A DNA stretch of 64,000 nt. Origin: Arabidopsis thaliana. Its lineage: Eukaryota > Streptophyta > Magnoliopsida > Brassicales > Brassicaceae. This document shows positions 25,927-38,459 of this stretch, one piece after another (the first letter of the stretch is position 1; each line of letters begins with the position of its first letter). Under the pieces are notes generated by a model, which was not told the origin of the DNA, did not search any database, and worked only from the letters and a program-made list of their open reading frames with translations. A program made the translations under genes and the position numbers. The DNA lies in NCBI RefSeq assembly GCF_000001735.4, contig NC_003074.8, forward strand, positions 19,909,261 to 19,973,260, given 5' to 3'.

Positions 25927-28900
25927 GGCTGCTTCCGGTTTAATCCGGTTTAGTTTTACTCTGTTTTGTTAAACGAAAGAGGAAAAGATTGAAGATAGAA
26001 ATTGAAGTTATTAAAAGAGGTGAAGAGAAGGATAAGAAAAAAAAGTCGTGGTAGTGTTTCTTTGAGGCCACGCTTTGTGAGATTTGAATAATATGTCAGT
26101 GGTTGGTGAAGTATTAATCAAGATTATATAAGCTTGAATTAAATAGAAGTTAATTTCATTCTATGATTAATTGGTTTTATAAGGAGGAAGTGTATATACA
26201 AAAAAAAACCACACTTTGATTTTGACTGATGCATTAATCCAGTTTGTCTGCATGTGACTTCTAGTGGTCAATGGTCAATGAGTGAGATGTTGTTGATCAT
26301 TTTTGTTTAGTTAAATTAAATGAAGTAAATTCAATCTTATGAGTCATATGGTTAAGACACACAAATTCAAGTTTGTGATTCTGAGACTGGAGTTCTAGAA
26401 ACGTGTTTCTCTTCGGCTTTGTTTGGTTTTATTTCCAGAACTTTTGAACCATGGTAAAGCTTTCTTTTTTGGTCAACAAAACTTTTTTGGTTAAACTTCA
26501 TATAACTAAATTTAACTTGTAAGAGAACTATCATTTCTCTAATTGACTAAAACGTTCTGGATGGTGACAGAAGTATTATTCTTGCAACATTTCCAAAACT
26601 TAATATTGTGTGAACACTAAAAAGATATCAGAATAGATGTGTACTTATCCAAACGTTTCACAGGAAGTACAAAAGCAAAAATCATTTTAGATAGTGTGGC
26701 TTGAAAGGCTGAGATTGACGACAACAAACAAATGAGAGGCTAAGATTTACTATGTGTTATATTAGTGGTTATGTAACTAATATTGTTCCTTCATCAGAAA
26801 GTATTCAGTGGTCGACATATAAAATATTCCTCTGCATATGAATTTTTATAAATTTTGTGATGCAATAAACGGAAGATTCTTTTGACATTTTCTCCTTTGG
26901 CGTGATGCAGAAACAAACTAAATGCTGAGATAAATAATAGGATTTCATGTCACAGTACTTATGAATAAGTGGACTTATCCAAAAATTGTTAGATTTTTTC
27001 TCTTTTGATAATAGATTGTATCATTTTTAGGAAATGAAATGTTCCATAAATACACTATAGTCTATAGTGACGTTGAAAACTTGTTTGAGGTGTAGGAAAA
27101 CGTGAATGAATGAATCCTGGATTTGTGAGAAAGAAAGGTAGTGATAAGAGGGAGAGAGCAACGACTTTAAGGAGTGATATGATAGTGATGGGTCCTCATG
27201 TGTCAAATGGACAACTGGTCAAAACTTGTCCACTTGTCTCTTTAGGAAGCTTCTCAATTTTTGACCTTTGATTTTTCGTCTCAGTCAGCTTCATGATCGA
27301 TCTTCTTTGAATTTTCTTGCACTTCAATTTTATTCTATCCCGACACTCTAACATTTAGGAGGACTGGTTATAGTTGGATTCGGATGTGTTAAATTGATAT
27401 GATAGGGTTTAGAAACATAAAAGAACGCCATATAACTTCTTTTTGGTATTAGATTCTCAGAATAAAATGACAAGATCATATTCTTATATAGATATTGAAG
27501 TTGGCTAAGTTAATAAAATACAAGTACTGTAAAAGTAATATCTTTGGTAACGATCTTGATCGGTCAATTTTTAGTTCAAAATCTCGACATATTTTCCAAT
27601 AAGAAGTATTATAGACTAATACTATGAACAATTCGGAAAGCATACAGAAAAGAAAAGCCTATAGTATGGCAACTGGTCAAAATCCATATTTTGTTGATTC
27701 AAAACTTCTCAAGGTTTAAATTTCAGTAAAAAGAAACCAATTTTTTTTCTGGACCACAAGAAAACTAGCTTAAGAGATTTTGAAAGAAATTTCTGAATGT
27801 TTTTCTTTTGGTTGATGGATATATCATTGATTTCAGAAAAAAAAAAAAAAAGGAAAATAATCCAGTTATGGCTAAGCCCAGAATCAGGCCCAGGCCCAGA
27901 TGCATTTAGTTAGTAATGTATAAGATAAGCCCCATATATATGTTTTTTTTATATCTAAAAGTTACAAAAAAAGTTCAGAGTATAATAAAAACTTCTAACA
28001 ATTATAATCGAAACTTTTTCTTTGAGGTTGCAGATAAAGACATCCATGTGAAACGCCGACACTGAAAAGTCACTCAAAGAAATGTTCAAATTAGAGTTGT
28101 TCTTAGAAGCCAACCGTAGGGTTAAAATAAGCTAATGGAGATTATAATGTTAATTTGTCAATATCAATTATTTGTTGGATAAGTCCAAAAGACTAATGCG
28201 GAATTGTTCTAAATAGTTTTCCCTAAGCAACGATTATAATACTTTTCCCTCGTTAACCATTTCACAAGTTAACTAAGCGAGTGCCGTCAACATTTATATA
28301 CATTACAAACTGACCAGTTATGTAAGTTGCTTCCCGCCATTATTAGATGTTGGCATGTTGCTATCGTGAAAAGTCTTTTTAATTTCATTTTTGTTGTTGT
28401 TCGGATATTTATATTGTGAACATACATTATAAACTGAGATTGCAGGTTAATTAGTTAGAAAACATGGTAAATTCAATGTAATTGCGACACGTTAACATTT
28501 ATATATCAATTTATGTCAACATTAGTACAAATCAAGAACTATATGTTTTGATATCTAACATATGTAATTTTATTATGAAATTTTATATCATTGACCCCGC
28601 CCTAAAGATTGATATATTATCTAAAATGGTTTTAAGTCTTCATATCTATATTTAATATAGAAACCTAAACTCATAAAGAAAGAATTCTGAACTACATTCG
28701 TAGTTGAAATTCATACACTATAAATTAAGAATGAGCTTAATCTAAGATTCTTATTGTAAACAATTGGTTAACATTTGACATTAGTAAGTACAATTAAATA
28801 TAGCGTATACGAGATCTATGATACCGACTTATAGGTACATATCTCTAACTTGATGAAAATCTATGAAGGAAGCTAAGCTAAGTCAATAAACATGTATTTG

Positions 28901-29445
28901 TGTAAGTATTTTCTAATGACATTGATTAAAGAAAACTAGATAACATATATATGTCCTCCACCGTTTGCTGATAATACGTGTAAAAGATGTGTTTAATTTC
29001 CCAAATACATTGTTATTTTTTTTACGTCAATTTGCATACATTGTTTATTTAGACATCGCACATTTGTATTTTCATGAATTATAGTTTCTAACATTTTTTG
29101 ATACATTCATAAACTTTGTGTGTGTTTATAAGAAACATTTATCTACATTGTCGGCTATATTAAAAGTTAAAAATGTAAACGCCCAAACCAATTAAAAACA
29201 AAATACACACCATTACACAATCGCAAGACAATAAGCACATAACTTATCTATATACTTTTGTCGGCTAGAAAAAGTCGACTTTGACTTTAATTTTTAAAAT
29301 GACCAATTATCACGTTCTTTATCAGTATATTAAAATTTTTTCTCATGAAATATAACCATCACCTTGTTATTTATCAATTTTACATCTCTTCTCAAATCAA
29401 AACGCTCCCTTGTTTATATTCTCCCTCGCGCGATATCATATACAA
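25927..29445. other. Large gene-poor interval
   Basis: About 3.5 kb with no supported gene. It is AT-rich and has scattered A/T runs (for example A13 near 27839). GGCCCAGGCCCAGA lies near 27890. No transposon termini, no long open frame and no tRNA-like or snRNA-type upstream element was recognised. It serves at least as the upstream region of LecRK (left) and of the zinc-finger gene (right). Confidence 0.55.
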
Positions 29446-29874
29446 ATGAATAGAAAATACTTGGATCGTCGATCATATTCATGGTCCGGATCACAAGCAA
29501 GACCATACATATGCGAATTTTGCGAGAGAGGTTTTTCCAACGCACAAGCTTTAGGAGGGCACATGAACATCCACAGAAAAGACAGGGCAAAACTTCGACA
29601 AGCGAACCTAAAAGAAGAAGACAGTGAAGATGCCATTTGCACCACTTCGAGAAATCGGTTTGGGCAAGAGCTTATTGAGTTACCTTTCTTCGTTGATACG
29701 GTCGGTCCAAGAAGAAAAGGAGAAGATGATAAAAGCGAAAAAGGTTTAGGAGATGAAGAAAAGAAAAATATGAGGATACTTCAAAAGGCTTTATCTCAAA
29801 GTGCAGACGTGATAGATCTTGAGCTCCGTCTAGGATTAGATCCTTATAAAAAAACAACAAGTACAAGTACGTAA
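29446..29874 (+). CDS. Single C2H2 (QALGGH) zinc-finger protein with EAR motif
   Basis: Intronless, 142 residues from the ATG at 29446. An upstream in-frame extension exists only with a non-ATG start. One plant-type C2H2 finger, [20 protein letters not shown] ending HMNIHRKDR, carries the QALGGH signature for DNA recognition. The C-terminus has [13 protein letters not shown], an LxLxL/DLELRL EAR repression motif that recruits TOPLESS-type co-repressors. This design is shared by SUPERMAN, RABBIT EARS and TAC1-like repressors of cell division and organ growth. An acidic/basic linker ([17 protein letters not shown]) separates the two. By position this is At3g53820, and I know no function for it. 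It stands alone in a gene-poor region, as such developmental regulators often do. Confidence 0.92.
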   Translation: MNRKYLDRRSYSWSGSQARPYICEFCERGFSNAQALGGHMNIHRKDRAKLRQANLKEEDSEDAICTTSRNRFGQELIELPFFVDTVGPRRKGEDDKSEKGLGDEEKKNMRILQKALSQSADVIDLELRLGLDPYKKTTSTST

Positions 29875-31553
29875 CTAATAACTATATATGTGAATACTTT
29901 AATCCCCAAGTTTGTAATTATGTGAATAATTTCGTTTGATTAGATATTGATTTGTTAATATTACACAAAAATTAGAATATACTGTATGTACATAATGGTT
30001 ACTGATTGTGATGAGTTTTTAATCATTAAATTTGTGACCAAAATTTGTGTAAATGGTATTTAGGGTTTCATCATATATTTTAATTGTGAATCTTATGAAA
30101 CATGAATACAACGTACTAATTAGCATATTTGAAACAAAAGTGCAACTTTTATAGACTTGAAGTGATTACAGAATAAATCAGAAAGTTTCGAAAAATGAAA
30201 AAAATGAAGATATTAAGCAGGACATGTTGTCAATGAAAAACGAAGGAAATATAACACTTTTTTTTTGTTTTCCTCCGAAGGAAATAGATAACAATTATAG
30301 TTGCAGAATAGGTAAGAAATTATTGCTTATTGATTAGTTAGTAGTTACCATAATAAATGACAAACTACATACCAAAAAAAAAAATTCGAGCCTTCTACTA
30401 ATTAAAAACCCTAGTCTGTTCTAGTTTCCACCCATGCACGGCCTATTCTTCTCTTCCTTTTGATCACTCTATCTCTCCAAGTCTCCAACCTCATTCCACC
30501 TACACAATGATTTGAACAAAGAGACATGAGTTTTATACTATATGAGAAGACAAATACATACATTGATGCAGAGAATAGGGAGAGCATAAGCAGGCATATA
30601 TATGATGAGATCTTTATGTGATGAATTAATGGATTAATTAGCTGTCTCAGTGAAACTTCTTGTGAATCAATAGATAAGCTAACAACAAAAATTACTACTG
30701 ATTAAAAACTATAGTCGATTTCAAAATACAAGAAAAAGTCCTTCACGAGAAAACATTTTTTTTTTGTTTGAATTGTGATATGCATGGACATGGTCTTGGG
30801 CTCTTGGCAATTGAAGAAACACCTGCCTAGGGTGTTATTTGATCACCATTAATTATTACACCACCTTATAAAAAAAAAGTAGCTCAAAATACCAAAAAAA
30901 AACTTTGTTCTCCAAAAACCACACACTTCACATTAAGAAAGCTTTCAAAGATTGCTCAATTATATGTCTTCAAATTTCTTATGCAAACTTGGTTTATATT
31001 GATGCAAAAGCCTAATTATTGACTAACCGACAAATAATAATCCGGTTTGATATGCGTTTTAGAACAAAAAGAAAACATACATGCGTACAAACCAATGTGT
31101 CGTAGTCAATTCAATTATATATTGAACCAATAAATAAAAAACTAATTGTTCTTAAAAAACATTACTAATTAAATTAGTCTATAACTGGAAATAAACTAAT
31201 TTTTGGAATCACGCGTCAATCAGTGGAGAAAAGTGAGCTTTAAATATTTGAGGATAGTCTTTTGCTTCCAGAAAGTTCTCCACATTTTTATTTTTAAAAA
31301 ACAAAAAACAAATCGCGGTCTAGATCACGCCACGTGTTACTAAGATGACGTGGTATCCGAGGTGGCACAACGTAAATCCCCGTAATTGATTCTCTCTCTC
31401 TGAGTCAACTCGTTCTCTCTTGTTTCTCTCCGTTTCGAGACTCATCTGAAAAACACGAATTTGCAGTGAGAGGTGAAACGCAGATCACTATATTGTTTTG
31501 GGTTTTGTGTGTGAGTGGTTTATGGTGATTTTGGATTTGGAAGAATCGTTGCC
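29875..31553. other. Intergenic between the zinc-finger gene and RCC1 gene
   Basis: About 1.7 kb. The right end contains the RCC1-gene promoter and leader. On the minus strand near 30530-30410 there is only a 27-codon frame without clear support. Otherwise AT-rich DNA with nothing recognised. Confidence 0.5.
31331..31353 (+). promoter_or_regulatory. G-box and TGACGTGG element upstream of RCC1 gene
   Basis: CACGTG at 31331-31336 and TGACGTGG at 31346-31353 lie about 200-220 bp upstream of the RCC1-family ATG. ACGT-core boxes of this kind bind bZIP (ABA, light) factors. The spacing to the gene is suitable, but no regulation can be proven from sequence. Confidence 0.55.
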
Positions 31554-34332
31554 ATGAATGGGAATATTGTAGGAAAGGTTCCGATTGGGGAATGTAAAGC
31601 GACTGTAGTTTACATGTCCGGTTACTTACCAGGAGCTGCGTCGGAGAAATCCCCGATTCTCTCCCCTGTTCCCGTGCGTTTATCGGCGGCTGTTCACGGT
31701 GGAGATTCGTGGAAAGATGTATGTGGTGGTGGTTGTGGATTCGCTATGGCTATTTCAGGTTGGATTTATTGAAAAGATCATAACTTTGGGATTCTTGGAT
31801 TTACAAAAGATGTGTTTTTTTTGGGGATTTACTAATTTTGTTTGTTGATGGGTTTTAGAGAAAGGAAAGCTTATAACTTGGGGTTCTACTGATGATGAAG
31901 GACAGAGCTATGTGGCTTCTGGGAAGCATGGGGTATATTTCTTTAAGATGATTGAATTTTGTCTCTTCTTATTACCTTTTTTTTTTTTTTTACGAAATTG
32001 ATTCGATTGTTGTCTTGTATTGAATACGATTGGTTAAGGAAACTCCAGAGCCGTTTCCTCTTCCTACGGAGGCTCCAGTCGTTCAGGCTTCTTCAGGATG
32101 GGCACATTGTGCGGTTGTAACAGGTAAGTTTAACTTCTCTACTTTGGCTTCTATTACATTACACTGGTCTATGACTTGAAACATGAAATGGAGTAATGAT
32201 ACTTGTAACTGTCATTTTTTGTCCATGACCTGTGTGTTGCTGTGTAACAGAGACTGGTGAAGCATTTACTTGGGGTTGGAAGGAGTGCATTCCATCAAAG
32301 GATCCTGTTGGAAAGCAGCAGAGTGGCTCAAGTGAGCAAGGTGATATCGGTTGGGATATCTTTGGTTGTAGTGTTGTTATTTTTTTATTGTTGATGGATA
32401 TGGTAACGTTTTCAATTGTGATAGTGAGTCCAGCATCACAAGGTTCAAATGCGGCTAGTGGTACGACACTACAGAATGAGAACCAAAAGGTAGGGGAGGA
32501 ATCAGTGAAGCGGAGACGGGTTTCAACTGCCAAAGATGAAACTGAAGGCCATACATCTGGAGGCGACTTCTTTGCTACAACACCTTCACTTGTGAGTGTT
32601 GGCCTTGGAGTGAGGATCACCAGTGTTGCTACTGGTGGTCGGCATACGCTGGCATTGTCAGGTGAAGTTGAATAAACGACTTTTTACAAATCCGAGATGA
32701 AGCTGCTACCTTGTAGTTGAAGATTCATTTGAGGATGATCATGTTTTTACGGAAGTTTCAGATTTAGGACAGATTTGGGGTTGGGGATATGGAGGCGAAG
32801 GTCAACTAGGATTGGGTTCCCGGATTAAAATGGTGTCATCTCCTCATCTAATACCTTGCCTTGAATCAATTGGATCTGGAAAAGAAAGATCTTTCATATT
32901 ACATCAAGGAGGAACAACAACCACGTCTGCTCAAGCTTCTAGAGAACCTGGTCAGTACATCAAGGCCATTTCATGTGGAGGTCGTCATAGCGCAGCAATT
33001 ACAGGTCTATCTTCTCTTCTGAGTTATTCCTCTGTACACTGATCAAACTGGCTTGCTATGAAATAAATAAAAAGGTTGCGTTGCAGTATATGTTTTGTAA
33101 AATTTAGAAAACTTTGTAATGGTTTGATCTTGATTGCACGTCCTTTCTAATTACAGATGCTGGCGGGTTAATAACTTTTGGCTGGGGACTCTATGGACAG
33201 GTGAATATTTTACAACTTAGCAATCTTTGACTGGTTATCCAACTGACTTAAGTGCATTCTGTTTAGCCTCTCTATGTGCTCATGCTAACTCGACAATTTA
33301 CTTGGCATTCAGTGTGGCCACGGAAACACAAATGACCAGTTAAGGCCCATGGCTGTGTCAGAAGTGAAGAGTGTTCGGATGGAAAGCGTAGCAGCTGGAT
33401 TGTGGCACACTATTTGCATCTCTAGTGATGGTAAAGTGTATGCCTTCGGTGGAAACCAATTTGGGCAACTGGGAACTGGTACTGATCATGCTGAGGTATC
33501 TCTCATAATCAAGATTTCCAGAAATTTTGTGCCATTCATGACCTGAAAGATCTGGTATTCTCAAATATTTTATCTCCTCTCTTCTGATTTAGATATTACC
33601 GAGGTTGCTGGATGGCCAGAATTTGGAGGGCAAACATGCAAAAGCAGTTAGTTGCGGCGCGCGACATAGTGCGGTTTTGGCAGGTATGTTATTTCAAATG
33701 TTGATGGCCGAAAGGGACCTCCCCAAGTCGAACTGAGCCCTAGCATTTGTTTTCAGTTGTTTTAACGAGAAGAAACTAAAGAGCCCTAGCTTGTGAGATG
33801 CTGCAACTTGTCTTCAGGTCTCCTTTTGCATTGTTTTCAGTTTTAATCTGTGGTCTCTCTTTCAGGGGAGATAAAGCTAGCTCTTTCCTTCTTAGAACAT
33901 GTGACATGTTCGTGAAACACTTTGCGTTCTATGATATGTGCCTGATGTTGATACACCTTTTAAGTTTGGTTCATTGTAATCAGTGAAGGTGTGGTACTGA
34001 ATGTATTATCTGTTTTTTCTGATTAACACTGCAATTTTTGTTTCTGCAGAAGATGGTCAGTTGCTATGCTGGGGATGGAACAAATATGGACAGGTACGAT
34101 GTTGTTCCTGATTTGGTTTGCTAAGAAGTTATGTGAGTATGTCTCATGATCACTGCATTTGTACAAATAGCATCTCATTTTTGCAATCTCTCCTGTTGTT
34201 AATCAACAGCTGGGTCTAGGGGACACGAATGACCGGAACATTCCTACACAAGTCCAGCTGGATGGCTGCAGACTGAGAAAAGTGGCGTGTGGATGGTGGC
34301 ATACATTGCTACTAGGAGATTCACCCACTTGA
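31554..34332 (+). CDS. RCC1-repeat (regulator of chromosome condensation 1 family) protein
   Basis: Eleven exons (31554-31758, 31859-31932, 32039-32123, 32251-32349, 32425-32661, 32762-33004, 33157-33200, 33313-33495, 33593-33683, 34050-34093, 34210-34332) give 475 residues. Repeated RCC1 blades are visible: GKLITWGSTDDEGQSYVASG, GEAFTWGWKECIPSKDPVGK, DLGQIWGWGYGGEGQLGLGS, GLITFGWGLYGQCGHGNTND, GKVYAFGGNQFGQLGTGTDH, GQLLCWGWNKYGQLGLGDTN, each paired with an A(C)GG.H(S/T) turn (TGGRHTLALS, SCGGRHSAAIT). They form a seven-bladed beta-propeller. The family includes RCC1 (a Ran GEF) and the UV-B receptor UVR8. A lysine/arginine patch (SVKRRRVSTAKDETEG) between blades may be nuclear-targeting. The GWDEWDG-type Trp residues that define UVR8 are not seen, so a UV-B role is not supported. 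By position this is At3g53830. Confidence 0.9.
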
Positions 34333-36310
34333 GTTTTCCCAACCAATCACCAAATCCTCAGATACACATTTCCGGGTTTTGTCTGTAGGTTTGACGATGT
34401 ACATACAGACAGGCTTTTTGCTGTGTATGTATTTCCTTCTTTAACATTAATCCGTCTTCATGTTTTTTACTTAGGGGGAGAGCTTTGACTTTGTATTGTG
34501 TAGCAAATTGCGGAACAAAGAATAAAACTGTTTGGTATGAAAAAAAAAACTTTAGATTGGTAATAGTTGCGAATATAAAATTTTCAAGAGTTGTGAGGAT
34601 AACTCATCTACTAGGCTTCTAGTTACATAACCACATACAGTAATCGAATAAGAGTTTTAATTAAATTTCAAATTACAAAGGAGATGAATGCAAAATCTTT
34701 AGTATATTCCATAACGAAGCGTTAAATACATGTATATGTTAAATCACAGATAAGTCATGACTAAAATTTTAAATCACTGTACCTCCATTGAGTATTTTAA
34801 TTCTATGTTAGTTAAAAACAACTAGAAAAAAGTGTCACTAAGAGTGCAATAATAAATGTGTTAACTAAAATATGCTGGAAGGCACAAAGGACTGAACATG
34901 GGTGCAGAAGCGAAAGTCAGTAAAGATGCTATTTTTTGGCGATTTAAGGATCTATGATTCTATTGCTTTAATTAAAAGAATCTTAGAGATCTATGGTTTT
35001 GCTACCTCATTCAGAACGATTTAAGGATTCCTAAATACAAATACTTTTACGAGATTTGATCACCATTATTTATACACAAATGTTTTATAAATACACAAAT
35101 GATCACCATTACTAAAACACAAACAACTCAAGTATATGCAGTTCTTCAGAGCAAAAAATCTATTTAAAATGGATTGACGTAGAGTGGACAAGGATTTTTT
35201 AAAGATCTTTCGTACATTTAGTGTGTTCCAAGGTCTTAAATATCATTCTATATGTACAAACAAACTTAATTTGATCACTCATATTATGAATTACAGTCGA
35301 GTGTCTTCTTAAATATCTGAGGATTGGTTTGTGAAAACCTCCTTACCAAAAACATTTGTAAACCTAAGATCAGTCCGAAGTTTCGGGAAACGATACGTGT
35401 ACTGCTTTTTTTTTTTTTTTTGTTAAGAACGAGACGTGTAGTGCTAATTAATTATTTCAATATCTTGTGTAGAATGTTATTATATGGTTGGGTTTATTGG
35501 CCAGTTGGCTACTGAACACTTTCAAGTATAAAGAAGTAAAGAACTATATTCCTCGGAACCCATGTCACGTTGCAGGAGGTTTGTCTCGTTGCTACACCAA
35601 AGTTTTATTTTGGTCAAGGTGGTTACGTTTACATCATTTAAAAGTATTAGTGGAAAACATACTTTTTAAAAATTTATAGGTGATTATTTTGGTCATGGAG
35701 TCAAGGTTCCGGTATATATATATCAGTCGTATATAAAAATGAATTTATGTAAACACCAAACAAGTTATTTAAATAAGTTTGCAAGAATGTGAATGGTAAG
35801 CACTATAGGAATTGGTGAAATAAAGATGAATGGAATGATAATCATATAAGAATAACTTTTAGTTCATAGGAATGCATGATTCTGCTATGTATTTAAGTTA
35901 TCTGATACTAATTTAGTTGCTAATTATGGGAAATTTTGCCATGAAAAAAAAGAAAATTTTGGAAAAATCACGTAAATTTTTTCTAAGGAATATTCCAGAT
36001 ACTAAAACTCTATACATAATTACATATAGATGGACATGTATGATGATGCACGCAACTAAAAAACAACTTCCACTTGTGTATCCTACTTATTTTCGAAGAG
36101 AAAAATATTCAGCATTTTGGGTCAATTCGAGGAGATATCAGAACACAGCTTTTAATGTACCATGATGCAATCGGAACATTGAAAGAAACTATTTGACAAG
36201 ATTTTACTATTTTAAAGAAAAATCAGAAATCATAGTACACATGCTAATATACTTCCCACACACCCTGATCAGAAAGAGCACATGCCCATACAACTAAAAA
36301 ACAAAACACA
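34333..36310. other. Intergenic between the RCC1 gene and WAK-like kinase
   Basis: About 2 kb, AT-rich. Near 35059 and 35100 the phrase TGATCACCATTA followed by A-rich ACACAAA is repeated imperfectly. Small frames (63-82 codons) lack recognisable domains. The right end is the WAKL promoter. Confidence 0.5.
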
Positions 36311-38459
36311 ATGGAGCTTCCATGGCTCTCTCTCACCACCTTCACTCTTTCCCTACTTATCTACTTCTCTTCAACTACACAAGCTTTCAAACGATGCCCT
36401 AACTGTGGATCTACCCGAGTCCCGTACCCGCTAAGCACGGGACTAGATTGTGGCGATCCAGGTTACAGGATCCGGTGCGACAACTACGGTTCCCTATGGT
36501 TCGACACGCTCAATGGCTCAACCAATCCAATCAAAACAATTGACCCATCGGGCCAACGGTTCGTTCTCCGTCCACCAGGTTTCGAACAAAACAAATGTGT
36601 CTCGGTCGATATCAAGTACCACGGTATTCAACTAGACCTAAACCTTCCTTTTAATGTGAGTTGTAGTAACACGGTTATAATCATGAACTGTACAAAAGAT
36701 GGTCTAGATGCGTACAGCTCTCAAGGGTTTAACTGCTCAGACAATAGCTTGTGCCACAAGTTTCTAAATGCAAATCTCGAGGCACGAGGCAATTGCCGAG
36801 GCGTGACGTCTTGCTGCTGGTATAAAACCGGGGCATCGGTTAATACTTACAAAGTTTATCGAGCTAGGCCAGATATGTGTTCGGCTTATCAGAGTTTTAT
36901 GAATTTGGATCTGACGATCCCGGTTAGCAAATGGGGCGAACCAGCCGTGGAAATACTATGGGAAGCTCCTAGAGAACCGGTTTGTAAGAGTCAAGGAGAT
37001 TGCAGAGATTTATTGAATTCAGTTTGTTCGAACGATTCAACGAATTTAGGACAGAAGAGATGTTTCTGCAAGAAAGGGTTTCAATGGGACTCGGTCAACG
37101 CAGTATGTGAAGGTCCGGTCCGGTTTTGTGATATGGTTTTTGATTATTTGAGATTTGAGTCTTTTACTAAAAGCAAAATTGTTATTTGTTTGTTTAGTTA
37201 ACAGGTGCTCTAAGCGTAAAAGTTGCAAGCGTTGGAGCAATTTACCTTTATTAGGAGGTAATCAAAATTAAATCAGATGGTTGAACCGGGTTAGATTCGG
37301 TTACATTCTTTGGTTTGGGTATCTGATTTCCAATTTTTCTATACCGAGAAGGAAACCAAACATTCTTTGGTTTGGACTGATTAGTTTCTGTTATTGAACA
37401 GGTTTAGCCGGTGGTGTGGGAGCAATATTGATCGCCGGATTCATAACGAAGACGATAGTCTCGAAGCAGAATCGGAGAATCGCCGGAAACCAATCATGGG
37501 CAAGCGTAAGGAAACTTCATCGAAACCTGTTGAGTATCAACAGTACCGGACTAGATAGAATCTTCACCGGCAAAGAAATCGTCAAAGCCACAGATAATTT
37601 CGCCAAATCAAATCTCCTAGGCTTCGGTGGATTCGGCGAAGTTTTCAAAGGAAATCTCGATGACGGAACCACCGTAGCTGTGAAACGCGCCAAACTCGGA
37701 AACGAAAAGAGCATTTACCAAATCGTCAACGAGGTTCAGATTCTCTGTCAAGTTAGCCATAAGAATCTAGTGAAGCTTCTCGGATGCTGCATCGAATTGG
37801 AAATGCCAGTTCTTGTTTACGAATTCGTCCCAAACGGAACTTTGTTTGAACACATTTACGGCGGTGGCGGCGGCGGAGGAGGATTATACGATCATTTACC
37901 GTTGCGGCGGCGTCTTATGATCGCACACCAAACGGCTCAAGGACTTGATTATCTTCACTCGTCTTCATCGCCGCCGATTTATCACAGAGATGTTAAATCA
38001 AGTAATATTCTCCTCGACGAGAATCTTGATGTTAAGGTTGCTGATTTTGGATTATCAAGATTAGGTGTGAGTGATGTGAGTCACGTCACCACCTGTGCTC
38101 AAGGAACATTAGGTTATTTAGATCCAGAGTACTATCTTAACTTTCAGTTGACGGATAAGAGCGACGTGTATAGCTTCGGGGTTGTGTTGTTCGAGTTATT
38201 GACTTGTAAGAAGGCGATTGATTTTAATCGTGAGGAGGAAGATGTGAATTTGGTGGTGTTTGTGAGGAAGGCTTTGAAGGAAGGGAGATTGATGGATGTG
38301 ATTGATCCGGTGATTGGGATAGGAGCGACGGAGAAGGAGATTGAGTCTATGAAGGCGCTTGGAGTTTTGGCGGAGTTGTGTGTGAAAGAGACGAGACAAT
38401 GTCGACCAACTATGCAAGTTGCTGCAAAGGAGATCGAAAACATTTTACACGGAATTTAA
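36311..38459 (+). CDS. WAKL15: Wall-associated receptor kinase-like protein
   Basis: Three exons (36311-37112, 37198-37257, 37402-38459) give 639 residues. A signal peptide (about 1-25, ending TTQAF) leads into a GUB_WAK pectin-binding type ectodomain: RCPNCGSTRVPYPLSTGLDC, DPGYRIRC, FNCSDNSLCHKF. A WAK-associated C-terminal Cys region follows (CKSQGDCRDLLNSVC, RCFCKKGFQWDSVNAVC). A membrane helix GGLAGGVGAILIAGFI precedes the kinase: LGFGGFGEVFKGNLDDG, VAVKRAKLG, YHRDVKSSNILLD, DFGLSRLGVSD, GTLGYLDPEYY. Catalytic residues are complete and the kinase is RD. A run of eight Gly is inserted after HIY in the kinase (37860-37883), longer than usual. The exon 2 acceptor after TTTGTTTAG is chosen because it continues VNRCSKRKSCKRW in frame. 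By recall At3g53840 (WAKL15), a plasma-membrane and cell-wall sensor candidate. Confidence 0.91.

Noticed and set aside
29410-29445. N-terminal extension of the zinc-finger protein
   Set aside because: The extension begins with TTG, not ATG; the first ATG at 29446 gives a normal family start.
30409-30531. 27-codon minus-strand frame (MRLETWRDRVIKRKRRIGRA...) after a possible acceptor
   Set aside because: Too short, no membrane or secretion signal, does not match DVL/RTFL, CLE or other peptide families I know, and no convincing partner exon.
30780-30845. Possible microRNA-like hairpin around AACACCTGCCTAGGGTGTT
   Set aside because: Only a 6-bp stem is formed; no extended fold-back of about 20 bp was found nearby.
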